64,000 bases of DNA. Origin: PALSA-555 sp963731625 (lineage in GTDB: Bacteria; Actinomycetota; Acidimicrobiia; IMCC26256; PALSA-555). The notes under the pieces were generated by a model. It ran no database searches, was not told the origin of the DNA, and was given only the letters and a program-made list of their open reading frames with translations. Made by a program: the position numbers and the translations under genes. Where the stretch lies: the NCBI GenBank assembly GCA_963731625.1, contig CAVSWH010000004.1, positions 891,700-955,699 of the forward strand. Reading direction: 5' to 3'. Positions within the stretch are counted from its first letter, which is position 1, and every line of letters starts with the position of its first letter. This document shows, piece after piece, positions 1 to 8,335 of this stretch.

Positions 1-199
1 TTGTAAGGGCGGTTCCGGCGCCCGCGAACCCCCTGGTCACAGCGTCGATCTCGGCTCTGACCTGCGCTGACGTTTGTCGTTGGTTGTCGTTGGTTGTCAA
101 CGTTTTTCGACGTTCCACGGACTTGGGACGGACTTGAGACAGCCCCAAAGGAAGTGGAAGAGCCAGGTGACCGTGGCCGAACAGAGTTGCCGGCTCCGG
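1..199 (-). repeat. Attachment site att0 (type B right half)
   Basis: The window opens inside a copy of the 3' part of tRNA-Val; only TTGTAAGGGCGG of the core is present. The flank contains two direct TTGTCGTTGG repeats (about 77-96) and repeated GGACTTG motifs (about 119-138), and closely matches 15,065-15,210. This type B flank differs from the type A flank at most other sites. The rest of the core lies left of the window. Confidence 0.7.
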
Positions 200-525
200 G
201 CGGCCCGGCGTGGCGGCGGTCGGCTCGGAGCTCCCCGCCGAGGCCGTCGGCATCGAGCGTGGCGTCTCGGCCACGACGAACAACGACGAGGTCGGGGGCG
301 CCGCCCGTCCAGCTCGCTCCCCGTGATGGGCGGCGGCCCGGTCTCGCACAACTCGAGCGCGCAGGTCATGAGGTCCTGAGCCCGGGGGATCTCGTCGGGT
401 GCGGGCGGCTTGGCCGCCGCCGAGTCCGCTGACACTGACGCTGGGGCGGCCCTTGGACACCCTGAAACCTCGCGAGGGGTTCGTGCGTGTGCATTGCAGG
501 CCGGTGCGGTGGAGGCTGGTTTTGC

Positions 526-702
526 ATGGAGGCGCCTGAGGAGTCCGCCCGACTGTGTCGGGCGGAGTGGCCCCGGCTCGTAGGAGCACTCACTTTGTGG
601 ACTGGGGATCGTGGGCTGGCGGAGGAACTCGCCAAGAGACGCTCATTCGCGTGTGCCAGCGTTGGGAGCGCGTACGACTTGAACCAGAGGGGCCACGACT
701 GC
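526..702 (+). pseudogene. ECF sigma factor fragment, frameshifted
   Basis: From ATG 526 the frame reads a sigma-70 region 2-like segment: LCRAEWPRLVGALTLWTGDR, then GLAEELA. Restoring one missing base near 632 continues it as QETLIRVCQRWERVRLE, the usual pattern of actinobacterial ECF sigma factors. The similarity stops near 700, and there is no region 4 or helix-turn-helix. The full family is about 170-190 residues, so this is roughly a third of a gene and non-functional. It is probably a leftover of earlier cargo. The family call rests on pattern recognition. Confidence 0.6.
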
Positions 703-885
703 CACCCGCGCTCGGGCCACCATGTCGATCTACGTCGCCATGCCCTTCAAAACTTGAAACGAGGGCAGATCGGTCAGCAGGGGCTTGCAGCAGTCGCGCT
801 GACTTCGCTCTGAGCTACCCGTCAAAGAGACTTGGACGCGGCGTTGGATCGGCTTGAAGGGAGCGCGGAGCGGCCATCTGGCAGA

Positions 886-2040
886 TCATCCGGTGAAACT
901 GGCCGTGATCAGAGCCGGTGCCGGGCCCGTGGTGAGGGCGGGGGGGGTGAGACAACTAGGCGTGATCGCCACCGCGATGGGGTCGTTCCCGAAGCCGCTG
1001 AGAGTGATTGGGGTGCCGGCGGTCATGGTGGCCACGTCGATCGGCGTCACAGTGTTCCCGCCGAAATTGGTGACGAAGGCGGTCTTCCCGTCGGGGGTGA
1101 TCGCCACCCCGAAGGGGGAGTTGAGGCCACCGCCGGTGATCGCGGTGCCGGCGGTCATGGTGGCCACATCGATCGGCGTCACACTGTTCCCGTTTTCATT
1201 GGTGACGAAGGCGGTCTTGCCGTCGGGGGTGATCGCCACCCCGTGGGGGCCGTTCAGGCCACCGCCGGTGATCGGGGTGCCGGCGGTCATGGTGGCCACA
1301 TCGATCGGCGTCACACTGTCGGCCACCGGGACTGAATTGGTGACGAAGGCGGTCTTGCCGTCGGGGGTGATCGCCACCCCGACGGGGGTGTTGAGGCCGC
1401 CGCCGGTGATCGCGGTGCCGGCGGTCATGGTGGCCACATCGATCGGCGTCACGCTGTTCCCGAGTTGATTGATGACGAAGGCGGTCTTGCCGTCGGGGGT
1501 GATCGCCACCGAGACGGGGTTGTCGAGGCCGCCGCCCGTGATTGGGGTGCCGGAGGTCATGGTGGCCACGTCGATCGGCGTCACATTGCTCGGGCTGTTA
1601 GCGGTAACGAAGGCGGTCTTGCCGTCGGGGGTGATCGCCACCCAGTCGGGTTCGTGGCTGAGGCCACCGCCGGTGATGGCGGTGCCGGCGGCCATGGTGG
1701 CCACATCGATCGGCGTCACACTGGGCGCCACCCCGCTGGCATTGGCAACGAAGGCGGTCTTGTCGTCGGGGGTGATCGCCACCCCGATGGGTTGGTTGAG
1801 GCCGCCGCCGGTGATTGGCGTGCCGGCCGTCATGGTCGCCACGTCGATCGGGTTCACACTGTCCGCGTTGTAATCGGTGACGAAGGCGGTGGAGGTGGCG
1901 CAACTGGCGGCTCTTCCGGAGGATGGCGCGCTGATTGCGACGGTCAGCGACCCGAGGATCAGAATGGTGGCGCCCGCCAAGCGTCGGGCAACCCGCGGCG
2001 TGGCTATGAAGACCGGCCTCTGGCTACTGGGACGTCTCAT
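886..2040 (-). CDS. Secreted seven-bladed YVTN-type beta-propeller with C-terminal ASFTG
   Basis: The protein has 384 residues. A basic N-terminus and hydrophobic stretch (residues about 18-45, ending SGRAA) look like a signal peptide. Seven near-identical repeats of about 43-46 residues follow, each built on VTPIDVATMTAGTPITGGGL, then GVAITPDGKTAFVTN, as in YVTN/NHL-like propellers. The repeats are near-identical in DNA too, so recent duplication or gene conversion is likely. After the last blade come one Cys, a Pro/Ala/Thr linker and the terminus ASFTG. Substrate is unknown; such propellers are usually extracellular binding or scaffold proteins. The stop is TGA and the shared 3' module is absent, yet the FTG terminus is kept. 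Confidence 0.85.
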   Translation of the reverse strand: MRRPSSQRPVFIATPRVARRLAGATILILGSLTVAISAPSSGRAASCATSTAFVTDYNADSVNPIDVATMTAGTPITGGGLNQPIGVAITPDDKTAFVANASGVAPSVTPIDVATMAAGTAITGGGLSHEPDWVAITPDGKTAFVTANSPSNVTPIDVATMTSGTPITGGGLDNPVSVAITPDGKTAFVINQLGNSVTPIDVATMTAGTAITGGGLNTPVGVAITPDGKTAFVTNSVPVADSVTPIDVATMTAGTPITGGGLNGPHGVAITPDGKTAFVTNENGNSVTPIDVATMTAGTAITGGGLNSPFGVAITPDGKTAFVTNFGGNTVTPIDVATMTAGTPITLSGFGNDPIAVAITPSCLTPPALTTGPAPALITASFTG

Positions 2041-2049
2041 CTCAGCAGG

Positions 2050-2607
2050 TCAGGAAGATGCCGACGTGGAAGAGCCGGCTCCGCCACTACCGCCCTTCGT
2101 GCATGGCCCAGATCCGGGTGCGCCCTCGAGCCCGTAAGCGCGGGCCAGCGTGTCAGCCGCCAAGACGGGGCTGGTCGATTTGCCCAAGAGCTGTGGGTTG
2201 GCCTTGATCGCGTTGAGTGCGGTCTGAGTCTCCTGCAGCATCTTCGTGATCTTCGACTGGTCGCGTGTCGGAGGCTTCAGGGCTTGGGTCTGCTTGATCT
2301 GATTTTGGACGATCGGCGCGTATGCGGCGATGAACGCGGCGATTTCCTGGGAACTGGGTGAGCCGTTCTTGATACTGGCGAATTGCTGAAGCGCGGCCGA
2401 AGCCGTCACCGCGGCAGCAGCACAGAGCGCGTTGGCTTGGGTGATGAACTGCGCCTTGGTCAGCGGCTTGGTGTTCTTGGCTGACCGTCCAAGCTCAGCG
2501 GACGCGGGCGTGCCGGGCCCGGTACTCGCGCCGACGCTGCTGCCGGCTGCGGCGATCCCGGTGGCGACGATCACACCGACGACCACGACCCGACGAACGC
2601 CCATCAT
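2050..2607 (-). CDS. Secreted small helical protein of unknown function
   Basis: The protein has 185 residues and starts MM at 2,607. A hydrophobic segment (residues about 6-27) is a likely signal peptide. The mature part is predicted helical and contains LTKAQFITQANALCAAAA, a middle LKPPTRDQ segment, and AADTLARAYGL before a second Cys. This pattern recurs in small secreted actinobacterial proteins without assigned function, and the two Cys could form a disulphide. The tail is Gly/Ser rich and lacks FTG. It lies 9 bp upstream of the propeller gene on the same strand, so co-transcription is plausible. Confidence 0.65.
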   Translation of the reverse strand: MMGVRRVVVVGVIVATGIAAAGSSVGASTGPGTPASAELGRSAKNTKPLTKAQFITQANALCAAAAVTASAALQQFASIKNGSPSSQEIAAFIAAYAPIVQNQIKQTQALKPPTRDQSKITKMLQETQTALNAIKANPQLLGKSTSPVLAADTLARAYGLEGAPGSGPCTKGGSGGAGSSTSASS

Positions 2608-2744
2608 GCCCCCCGCTCTCGAGCCCCAGACAACTCACGCACGCTACTCGAACCCCGGCCTGCCAACCGTCACGTCTCCGCCGCATCGCCGGCAAAGCTT
2701 GACGGGATCACAATCGGCACCGATCCAGCGTGGGTTCACACATC

Positions 2745-2781
2745 GTCGACGACGACTCGAAGTCGTCGACTGTCTCGAGAC
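2745..2781. repeat. Inverted repeats near the right end of E0
   Basis: CGACGACT and AGTCGTCG form a short stem with a three-base loop, followed by the palindrome GTCTCGAGAC at about 2,772-2,781. There is no T tract. The position, about 85-120 bp before the core at 2,866, is where a left recombinase arm would be expected; a weak terminator is the alternative. Confidence 0.35.
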
Positions 2782-2865
2782 GAGAGGATGACTGCCCTAC
2801 GTGGGGTCTTGGTCACGCTCCGTCATCGTTCGTCGCTGAGCCGCGAAGCGCGTCGACTTCGTTCG

Positions 2866-3034
2866 TGGGCGTTGAGGGACTCGAACCCCCGGCTTCCGCC
2901 TTGTAAGGGCCCTTCGAGCAAGCCCGTGACCTGCGCCTTCACGCGTCATCCCAGGTCAGGCCGACAACATGTTGCACGTGAGCGACGTTGAGTGACCGTG
3001 AGTAACCGCCAGTTAGGGCACGCGGAGGGCACGC
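2866..3034 (-). repeat. Attachment site att1 (tRNA-Val fragment, type A right half)
   Basis: The core at 2,866-2,910 matches the 3' part of tRNA-Val but has the variant GGCTTCC instead of GCTCCC. The type A flank follows: a near-palindromic CAACATGTTG, GAGTGACCG-type repeats and the arm GTTAGGGCACGCGGAGGGCA at 3,012, 102 bp after the core. No type A left arm is visible. Confidence 0.8.
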
Positions 3035-3089
3035 CGGCGACGATCCGGAAGTGTTGCGTCGTGTGCGAGCGAGGTGCCGACGAATGGGC

Positions 3090-3280
3090 CGTAGGGCAGG
3101 AGTCGGTGGTGGGGTCGTAGGTGATCATCCCTTGGCCGTCGCCCATGCGGGTGCTGGGAGCCGCCGACATGGTGGGCTCGGTCGTGGTGACGAACGACGA
3201 GGAGCCGCCCCTGCCATCGGCCCGGGCGCCGCGACCACCGCGACCGCCGTAGCCGCCGCCACCGCTGTAGGTGCCCCCGC
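3090..3280 (-). pseudogene. C-terminal remnant of a glycine-rich secreted protein
   Basis: The minus strand encodes a Gly-rich stretch, GGSSSFVTTTEPTMSAAPS, and ITYDPTTDSCP, which match the C-terminal end of the full-length glycine-rich proteins in this window. The AAFTG terminus has been lost and the frame runs on into the attachment site. No N-terminus or signal peptide remains. Confidence 0.7.
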
Positions 3281-3438
3281 CGGCGCGGTTCGACCTCCAG
3301 CCCAACTCGCGTTCGGATCCGCGTTCGGCGCTTCTCGGTGGCGCGGGTCGAGCGCGAGCATGCAGTTGAAACGGCCTCATCCCCGACGAGAGACGAGCTC
3401 GTTCACTATTGGCCTTCAGGTCACGACACCAGTGCTCA

Positions 3439-3903
3439 TTATGTCGGTGATTTCCTCGTCCCGGCGGCGGGCACGATCACCACCGGCGCAACACTGTGAT
3501 GGACGCACCAGTCCGCTACAGATCCCACCAACAAGCTCGCCATCCCGCCCCGGCCTCGCGCACCCAAGACGAGCAGGTCGGCATCATCGGCCATCCGACA
3601 GAGCGTCGAGGACGGCAAGCCTTCAATCACCTCGCGCGCAATCGCCTCAGCGCCAGGCTCATCGGCAACGGCCCGGATCGCCTCGTTGAGGGTGGATCGA
3701 GCGGCGTGCTCTTCTTCCTCCAAGTCTCTGGGATAGGGGTGCCCGAGGTCATAACTTGAAGGATCGTGCCATGCCGTCACCGCGACGAGTGTCACGTCAC
3801 GTAGCGTCGCCTCACGAAGCGCCCAACGCAGCGCCCTGAGGGACTCCGCGGAGCCGTCGACGCCGACGACGATCCGGCCCTCGTTGGTGCCAAGTCGATC
3901 CAT
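3439..3903 (-). CDS. Universal stress protein (UspA family)
   Basis: The protein has 154 residues, typical for a single Usp domain. It begins with the first beta-strand RIVVGVDGSAESLRALRWAL and ends with the ATP-binding signature GARGRGGMASLLVGSVADW (G-x2-G-x9-G-S), placing it in the ATP-binding UspA subgroup. It is cytoplasmic; Usp proteins are linked to stress survival and dormancy. It is divergent from the ClC gene at 4,182 with about 280 bp between. Element E6 carries a second Usp gene of different sequence, so this is recurrent cargo. Confidence 0.9.
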   Translation of the reverse strand: MDRLGTNEGRIVVGVDGSAESLRALRWALREATLRDVTLVAVTAWHDPSSYDLGHPYPRDLEEEEHAARSTLNEAIRAVADEPGAEAIAREVIEGLPSSTLCRMADDADLLVLGARGRGGMASLLVGSVADWCVHHSVAPVVIVPAAGTRKSPT

Positions 3904-4181
3904 AGTGCGACGTGCCGCTCTTTCGGCGAGGTTCGAACCAATATCGAATAAACGCTAACCCCGTCGCTGTGCCTCTCGGCTCGCTGCCCGCAGAGGACTC
4001 GGACGACCGACAGACTGGGCGCAGCGGCACCCGTCGTTGCGGACGCGGCACTGAAGCTCTTTGGCCTTCGGGGTGTCCGGGCCGGAACCACGATGGCGTT
4101 CCACGGCTTCTGCAGTGCAGCGGGCGAGCGATCGAGCGTGCTCGACGATCATGACGACTGGACCTTCTAGGCTGCGCGGAC

Positions 4182-5498
4182 GTGGCTGTGCGCGGTCCGC
4201 GGTGGCGAAGGAGCTGGCAATTCCTCAGCGGCCTGCCGGACCGACTGCGCACACGACGCTGGCACCGGGTGCTGTTGCTCTCGGCGTTGACCGGGGTCAT
4301 CACGGGTCTGGCGATCGCCGGCTTTGACTGGCTGACCGCCCGCACGATCCTCGAACGGGTCTTCCAGCTGCCCCGACTCGCCCAAGCCTTCGCCCCAGGC
4401 GTCGGTCTGGTGCTGGCCTGGGCCGCGCTGCGCTGGCTGGGCAAGAACGCGAGCCCGTCTACCTCCGAGGAGTACCTGCACGCCTATCACGATCCCGAGC
4501 ATCCCCTCGATCCCCGTCCCTTTCCGGCTCGGGTGCTGGCCTCGATCGCCACGCTCGGCTTCGGAGGCGCCATGGGCTTCGAAGGGCCCTCCATATATAT
4601 GGGTGCCGGGATCGGGTCCTTTCTCGAGCGGCGCTTCGGGCGCTACCTGACCCGCGACGATCTGCGACTGCTGCTGGTGGCCGGCGCGGCGGCGGGTGTC
4701 TCGGCGATCTTCAAGGCGCCCGCCACCGGGGCCATCTTCGCCATCGAGGTGCCCTTCCAAGAAGACACCGCAGCCCACGCGCTGCTGCCGGCCCTCATTG
4801 GCTCGGCCACGTCGTACTTGACCTACGTCGCGTTCTACGGGACCACACCGCTCTTCGAGATCTCCGGCCAGCCACACTTCGACGCCGTCCGGCTACTCGG
4901 CGCCCTCGGCATTGGCGTCCTCGCCGGGCTGGGTGCCCGCGGGTTCGCGCTCGCGCTGCGCACCGCCAAGGCACACAGCCGCCAGGTCAGCGCCCGGTCG
5001 CGACTCCTGGTCGGAGGCCTCGGCCTGGCGACCGTCACCGGGCTGTGCTTCGTGCTCTTCAACGACGGGCTCACCCTCGGACCCGGCTACCGGGCCATCG
5101 CCTGGACCCTCAACCCGAACCGAACCGTCGCGCTCATCGCCGCCCTCTTCGTCCTCCACGCCCTCGCCACTGTGCTCACCGTCGAAGGGGGCGGCGCCGG
5201 AGGCCTCTTCATCCCGCTCTTCGTCCAAGGTTGGCTCCTCGGACGCTTCGTCCAAGGCGTCGCCGACACCCACACCAGCTTGTTCCCCGTCATCGGCGCG
5301 GCCGCGTTCCTCGGCGCCGGCTACCGCACCCCCATCGCCGGGATCGTCTTCGTCGCCGAAGTCACCGGCCGGCCCGGCTTCATCGTCCCCGCCCTCATCG
5401 CCACCGCCATCGCCCAAGTCTTGATGGGCAACTCCTCCGTCACCGCCTACCAGCCCATCCGCCGATCCGCGCCCCCAACCGAGCCCGACACGTCATGA
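4182..5498 (+). CDS. ClC-family chloride transporter or channel
   Basis: The protein has 438 residues from GTG 4,182, the usual size of a bacterial ClC membrane core without CBS domains. The gating-glutamate motif GFEGP lies at about residues 132-136, the chloride-site motif GGLFIPLF at about 340, and an SSVTAYQ segment near the C-terminus supplies a possible pore Tyr. The canonical N-terminal GSGIP motif is replaced by STSEEY. The segment FAIEVPFQED has Val where E. coli ClC has the internal proton glutamate (E203), as in channel-type ClCs, so uncoupled chloride flux is possible. The frame is intact, unlike many accessory genes here. No partner gene is adjacent. Confidence 0.88.
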   Translation: MAVRGPRWRRSWQFLSGLPDRLRTRRWHRVLLLSALTGVITGLAIAGFDWLTARTILERVFQLPRLAQAFAPGVGLVLAWAALRWLGKNASPSTSEEYLHAYHDPEHPLDPRPFPARVLASIATLGFGGAMGFEGPSIYMGAGIGSFLERRFGRYLTRDDLRLLLVAGAAAGVSAIFKAPATGAIFAIEVPFQEDTAAHALLPALIGSATSYLTYVAFYGTTPLFEISGQPHFDAVRLLGALGIGVLAGLGARGFALALRTAKAHSRQVSARSRLLVGGLGLATVTGLCFVLFNDGLTLGPGYRAIAWTLNPNRTVALIAALFVLHALATVLTVEGGGAGGLFIPLFVQGWLLGRFVQGVADTHTSLFPVIGAAAFLGAGYRTPIAGIVFVAEVTGRPGFIVPALIATAIAQVLMGNSSVTAYQPIRRSAPPTEPDTS

Positions 5499-5694
5499 TT
5501 CGCCGCCCCCCGGTCATGCGCGGCCTTCACGTCAACGCCCAAACCGATCACTCGATGACGAACCCGCGGCACTCGGCCGGGTCAAGGCCCCACGCCGAGA
5601 TAACCAAACGAATAGCGCACGCAGATCAGCGGAATCTCAGCTGCTCCACGCGCAGGGGTCTCCGCCGACGTTCGTCGAACGCCACGTGTCCGCC

Positions 5695-5985
5695 TCAGGT
5701 GGGTCGATCAGCGAAATGCCCGATCAACCCAGCGGCGTAGTACTCGGGCCACGGCTCGCTCGGGCTCGCAGCCGTGTACTCCTTGTCGAGACCAACGAGC
5801 CGGTAGACAAGCTCGCTGCGAACCGGCCGGGTGCCGAGGAGATCGGGGAGTTCCGAGAGATTCAGCAGCCAGTCGGCGTACCACGACGCCCAATCGTCGT
5901 CGGCCCCGTCGACGATGCGGAACACCTGATGGTGTGTCTCGCCGGCCTCGTGCAACAACGCCGCAATCGTTGCCCTGTCGCTCAT
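5695..5985 (-). CDS. Small conserved soluble protein, function unknown
   Basis: From ATG 5,985 the frame gives 96 residues, starting MSDRATIAALLHEAGETHHQ. It is rich in acidic and aromatic residues (ADDDWASWYADWLLNLSEL) and contains PWPEYYA near the end. There is no signal peptide or membrane segment. Proteins of this pattern look familiar from actinobacteria, but I cannot assign a function. The frame stays open upstream to 6,174, but that part is compositionally unlike a protein. Bases 5,499-5,694 hold nothing I can support. Confidence 0.55.
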   Translation of the reverse strand: MSDRATIAALLHEAGETHHQVFRIVDGADDDWASWYADWLLNLSELPDLLGTRPVRSELVYRLVGLDKEYTAASPSEPWPEYYAAGLIGHFADRPT

Positions 5986-6279
5986 GTCGGCTCCGGTTTT
6001 CGAGATCGGCGAACCCGCCAGGACCGTCATTCTCCCTCGCGGCGGAGGCGGAAGCGTTGCGTCCGAACGCGGGTGCGAGACTCCAAAGATGCCTCCCGTA
6101 ACGAACAATAGACAACCCAGATCCCTCATCGACCTGCGGCCTGACCATGTCCCTGCAAGCGCGTACAGATCCATCGCTGTACCCAGCGCCCGTGGCGACG
6201 TTGTTGCGGGCGCGGCTGAGAACGGCGGTGGAAGTTGTGCTTGCGGCCGAGTGCTCTTCCTGCCCCGACCGGGTTGCTC

Positions 6280-6545
6280 CTATGGGTTGAGGATCTCCGC
6301 GACCAGCGCCGTGTCCTCGGTCCCGCGAACCAGGACGACCTTTCCGTCGCGGAACCGCCACCAGTGATGCAGGTCCATGGCCCCAGACTTTCAGGTCCTT
6401 TTCGCCGTGAAGGCGTAGTGGATCACGACCATCACGTCCGTGTCGTTGGACGTGAACGCCAACGGCGTGAACTCCGTCACGTCCTGGTTTTGACGTAGTC
6501 CACCAGCCTCGGTTCCTTCGCCCGGTTGTCCCCGAGCCGCACGTC
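6280..6545 (-). pseudogene. SnoaL/NTF2-like remnant with internal stop, truncated by att2
   Basis: The minus strand reads VTEFTPLAFTSNDTDVMVVI, then HYAFTAKRT, a TGA stop, and in the same frame MDLHHWWRFRDGKVVLVRG ending AEILNP. This is the C-terminal half of an NTF2-like protein. Upstream, GDNRAKEPRLVDYVKT probably belongs to it in another frame. The 5' end is lost at the attachment site at 6,589. Fold-level assignment only. Confidence 0.6.
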
Positions 6546-6588
6546 GTTCGTCGCCCGAGAAGGTGCGAGTGACCTGGCGCTTCGTTCG

Positions 6589-6757
6589 TGGGCGTTGAGG
6601 GACTCGAACCCCCGGCTTCCGCCTTGTAAGGGCGCTTCGAGCAACCCGTGACCTGCGGCTTCGCGCGTCATCCCAGGTCAAGCCGACAACATGTTGCACA
6701 TGAGCGACCCTGACTGACCGCAATTGTCCGCCAGTTAGGGCACGCGGAGGGCACGCC
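6589..6757 (-). repeat. Attachment site att2 (type A right half)
   Basis: Core 6,589-6,634 with the GGCTTCC variant. The flank contains the palindrome CAACATGTTG, and the right arm GTTAGGGCACGCGGAGGGCA begins at 6,734, 100 bp after the core. No left arm is visible. Confidence 0.8.
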
Positions 6758-7078
6758 AGGGAGGTTTGTCGTGGCGGTGCCTCTCCCTTTGCTCGGCTCC
6801 GCGTTTACCAGGTGAGTTCTAGAGCTGTGGACCAGAGGGGACAGTTCTCAAACCCCGACCTCTTCTGCGACGTGGCGGAATTGGGCCCGTCGGCGATGCG
6901 CCCAGCCGAGCTGGCCGGCGGCCGCGGCCGCCCTGCGTGCCTCGCCCGCGGGCTATGCATTGGCTCGCCCACGCCTGGCATGCCGATCCGGGCTGTGTGG
7001 AGCACCACGGTTGCGTTGCGCAGGAAGGACCTTGGGCCAGTCGCAGTTCGCTGGTGGGAGAGTCCTACGCACGGTCCT

Positions 7079-7106
7079 TGCCTGACCACGCAGCGTGACA
7101 TACAAT
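7079..7106 (+). promoter_or_regulatory. Candidate promoter of the ice-binding protein gene
   Basis: TTGCCT (7,079-7,084) and TACAAT (7,101-7,106) are separated by 16 bp, resembling a housekeeping sigma promoter. It lies 45 bp upstream of the ATG at 7,152, in a locally AT-rich spot. Confidence 0.5.
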
Positions 7107-7151
7107 TAAAGACGGAGCGGGTGTGCGCCCACATTGGAGGGGGCGCGACCC

Positions 7152-8117
7152 ATGGGCAGTGTCGGTATTCGTGCATGCCGCAGTTTGGGAGTACTTCTTC
7201 CTGTACTGGCCGCGTCGGTGCTGGTGGCTGGCGGTACCGCGAGCGCGACACCAACCCCGGTTGGACTCGGAACCGCCACCAACTTCGCGATCCTCGCAGG
7301 AGCCGCGGCAAGCGACGTTCCGACGTCGTCCATCACAGGGAACCTTGGGTTGAGCACAACCACCGGGGCTGCCATCACCGGGTTCACCTGCTCACAAATG
7401 GTTCCCCCGTCGGAGATCCTCGAAGTCGACAACGGCTTTGGAGGCTCGGGCACGTGCGTGGTGCCGAACGCTGGAACCCAAGTGACGACCCCCAGAGGCG
7501 ACCAGCTCTCTTCGTTTACCAACACCTCGAACCTGCCGGGGGCGACCCCTGTCGGTTCCTCGGGGGATTTGGCGGGACTATCCCTCGGCGCCGGCCTCTA
7601 CAGCTTCGCGTCGGGTACGACCGACAACAGCGGAACCCTGACGCTCGATGCCCACGGCGACCCGAGTTCCGTCTGGATCTTCCAGGCCTCGTCGAGCCTC
7701 ATCGTGTCGGCCGGTAGCACGATGCAGTTCACCAACCTTCCCGCCGGCGTATCAACCGACCAGATGGCGTGCAACGTCTTCTGGACAGTGCAGAGCTCGA
7801 CAACGCTGACTTCGACGGCGCTAAACCCCACAACCTTCGTCGGCACGATCATGGCGTTGGCCGACATCTCCGTGGGCAGTAACGCGACGGTTCACGGGCG
7901 ATTGCTGGCCGGCAGCCAAGCCGATCAAAGCAAGGGGGCCGTGACCCTCATCGCGGACACGATCACCCGACCCACGGGATGCACGACGCTGCCCGCCGGT
8001 ACGGGTGGAGGCCCTGCTGGCCCCGGTGGAGGCCCTGGCACGGGTGGAGGCCCTGGTACGGGTGGGGGCTCTGGTAGTGGCGCCACTCCTACGGCCTCGG
8101 CCGCCTTCACCGGCTGA
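7152..8117 (+). CDS. Secreted ice-binding-like protein (DUF3494) with C-terminal AAFTG
   Basis: The start at ATG 7,152 is set by the GGAGGGGG ribosome-binding site just upstream; a TTG further upstream is possible. The protein has 321 residues with a signal peptide ending near TASA (about residue 32). The DUF3494 fold follows: LGTATNFAILAGAAASDVPT, then SSITGNLGLS, a central SLGAGLYSFASGT block, and GRLLAGSQADQSKGAVTLIA near the end of the domain. DUF3494 proteins are secreted or anchored beta-solenoids that often bind ice. A GGGPGTGGG linker joins the domain to SAAFTG. It is the only plus-strand AAFTG gene, uses TGA as stop and lacks the shared 3' module, so here the peptide rather than the DNA is conserved. 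Confidence 0.88.
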   Translation: MGSVGIRACRSLGVLLPVLAASVLVAGGTASATPTPVGLGTATNFAILAGAAASDVPTSSITGNLGLSTTTGAAITGFTCSQMVPPSEILEVDNGFGGSGTCVVPNAGTQVTTPRGDQLSSFTNTSNLPGATPVGSSGDLAGLSLGAGLYSFASGTTDNSGTLTLDAHGDPSSVWIFQASSSLIVSAGSTMQFTNLPAGVSTDQMACNVFWTVQSSTTLTSTALNPTTFVGTIMALADISVGSNATVHGRLLAGSQADQSKGAVTLIADTITRPTGCTTLPAGTGGGPAGPGGGPGTGGGPGTGGGSGSGATPTASAAFTG

Positions 8118-8130
8118 CGCGGCAGCGCCC

Positions 8131-8184
8131 GTTGCACATGAGCGACGGCGAGTGACCGCCAGTTAGGGCACGCGGAGGGCACGC
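8131..8184 (-). repeat. Coreless type A right-half remnant
   Basis: GTTGCACATGAGCGACGGCG, one GAGTGACCG and the arm GTTAGGGCACGCGGAGGGCA are present, but the tRNA core that should lie about 100 bp to the left is replaced by the end of the ice-binding gene. This is a scar of a former element boundary. Confidence 0.7.
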
Positions 8185-8214
8185 TTCGCGACGGTCCTCG
8201 GCGCTATGCGCGAT

Positions 8215-8335
8215 CCTGCTTGCGAGCGAGGTCGCCGACAGTGCGCCAAGCAGCGAGCGAACGCGTAGCTGCTCGACGCGGCCGCGCTCGACACCGACGA
8301 GAGCGGTTAGCGCGTCTACCCGGTGAACGCGGCCG
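8215..8335 (+). repeat. 3' module M, degraded copy
   Basis: A shortened copy of the shared 3' module, keeping the LLDAAA-coding block and the terminal GGTTAGCGCGTCTACCCGGT. It overlaps the end of the convergent glycine-rich gene. Confidence 0.65.

Larger units (their letters stand above)
1..2865. mobile_element. Element E0, left-truncated, type B
   Basis: The segment between att0 and the tRNA-Val fragment at 2,866. Cargo is a decayed sigma-factor fragment, a secreted beta-propeller and a small secreted helical protein. No recombinase gene is visible. Bases 200-525 hold no gene I can support. Confidence 0.55.
2866..6588. mobile_element. Element E1
   Basis: The segment between att1 and att2. 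Cargo is a remnant of a glycine-rich gene, a universal stress protein, a ClC transporter, a small conserved protein and an NTF2-like remnant cut by att2. Degraded 3' module sequence follows the right arm at about 3,035-3,100. Confidence 0.6.
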
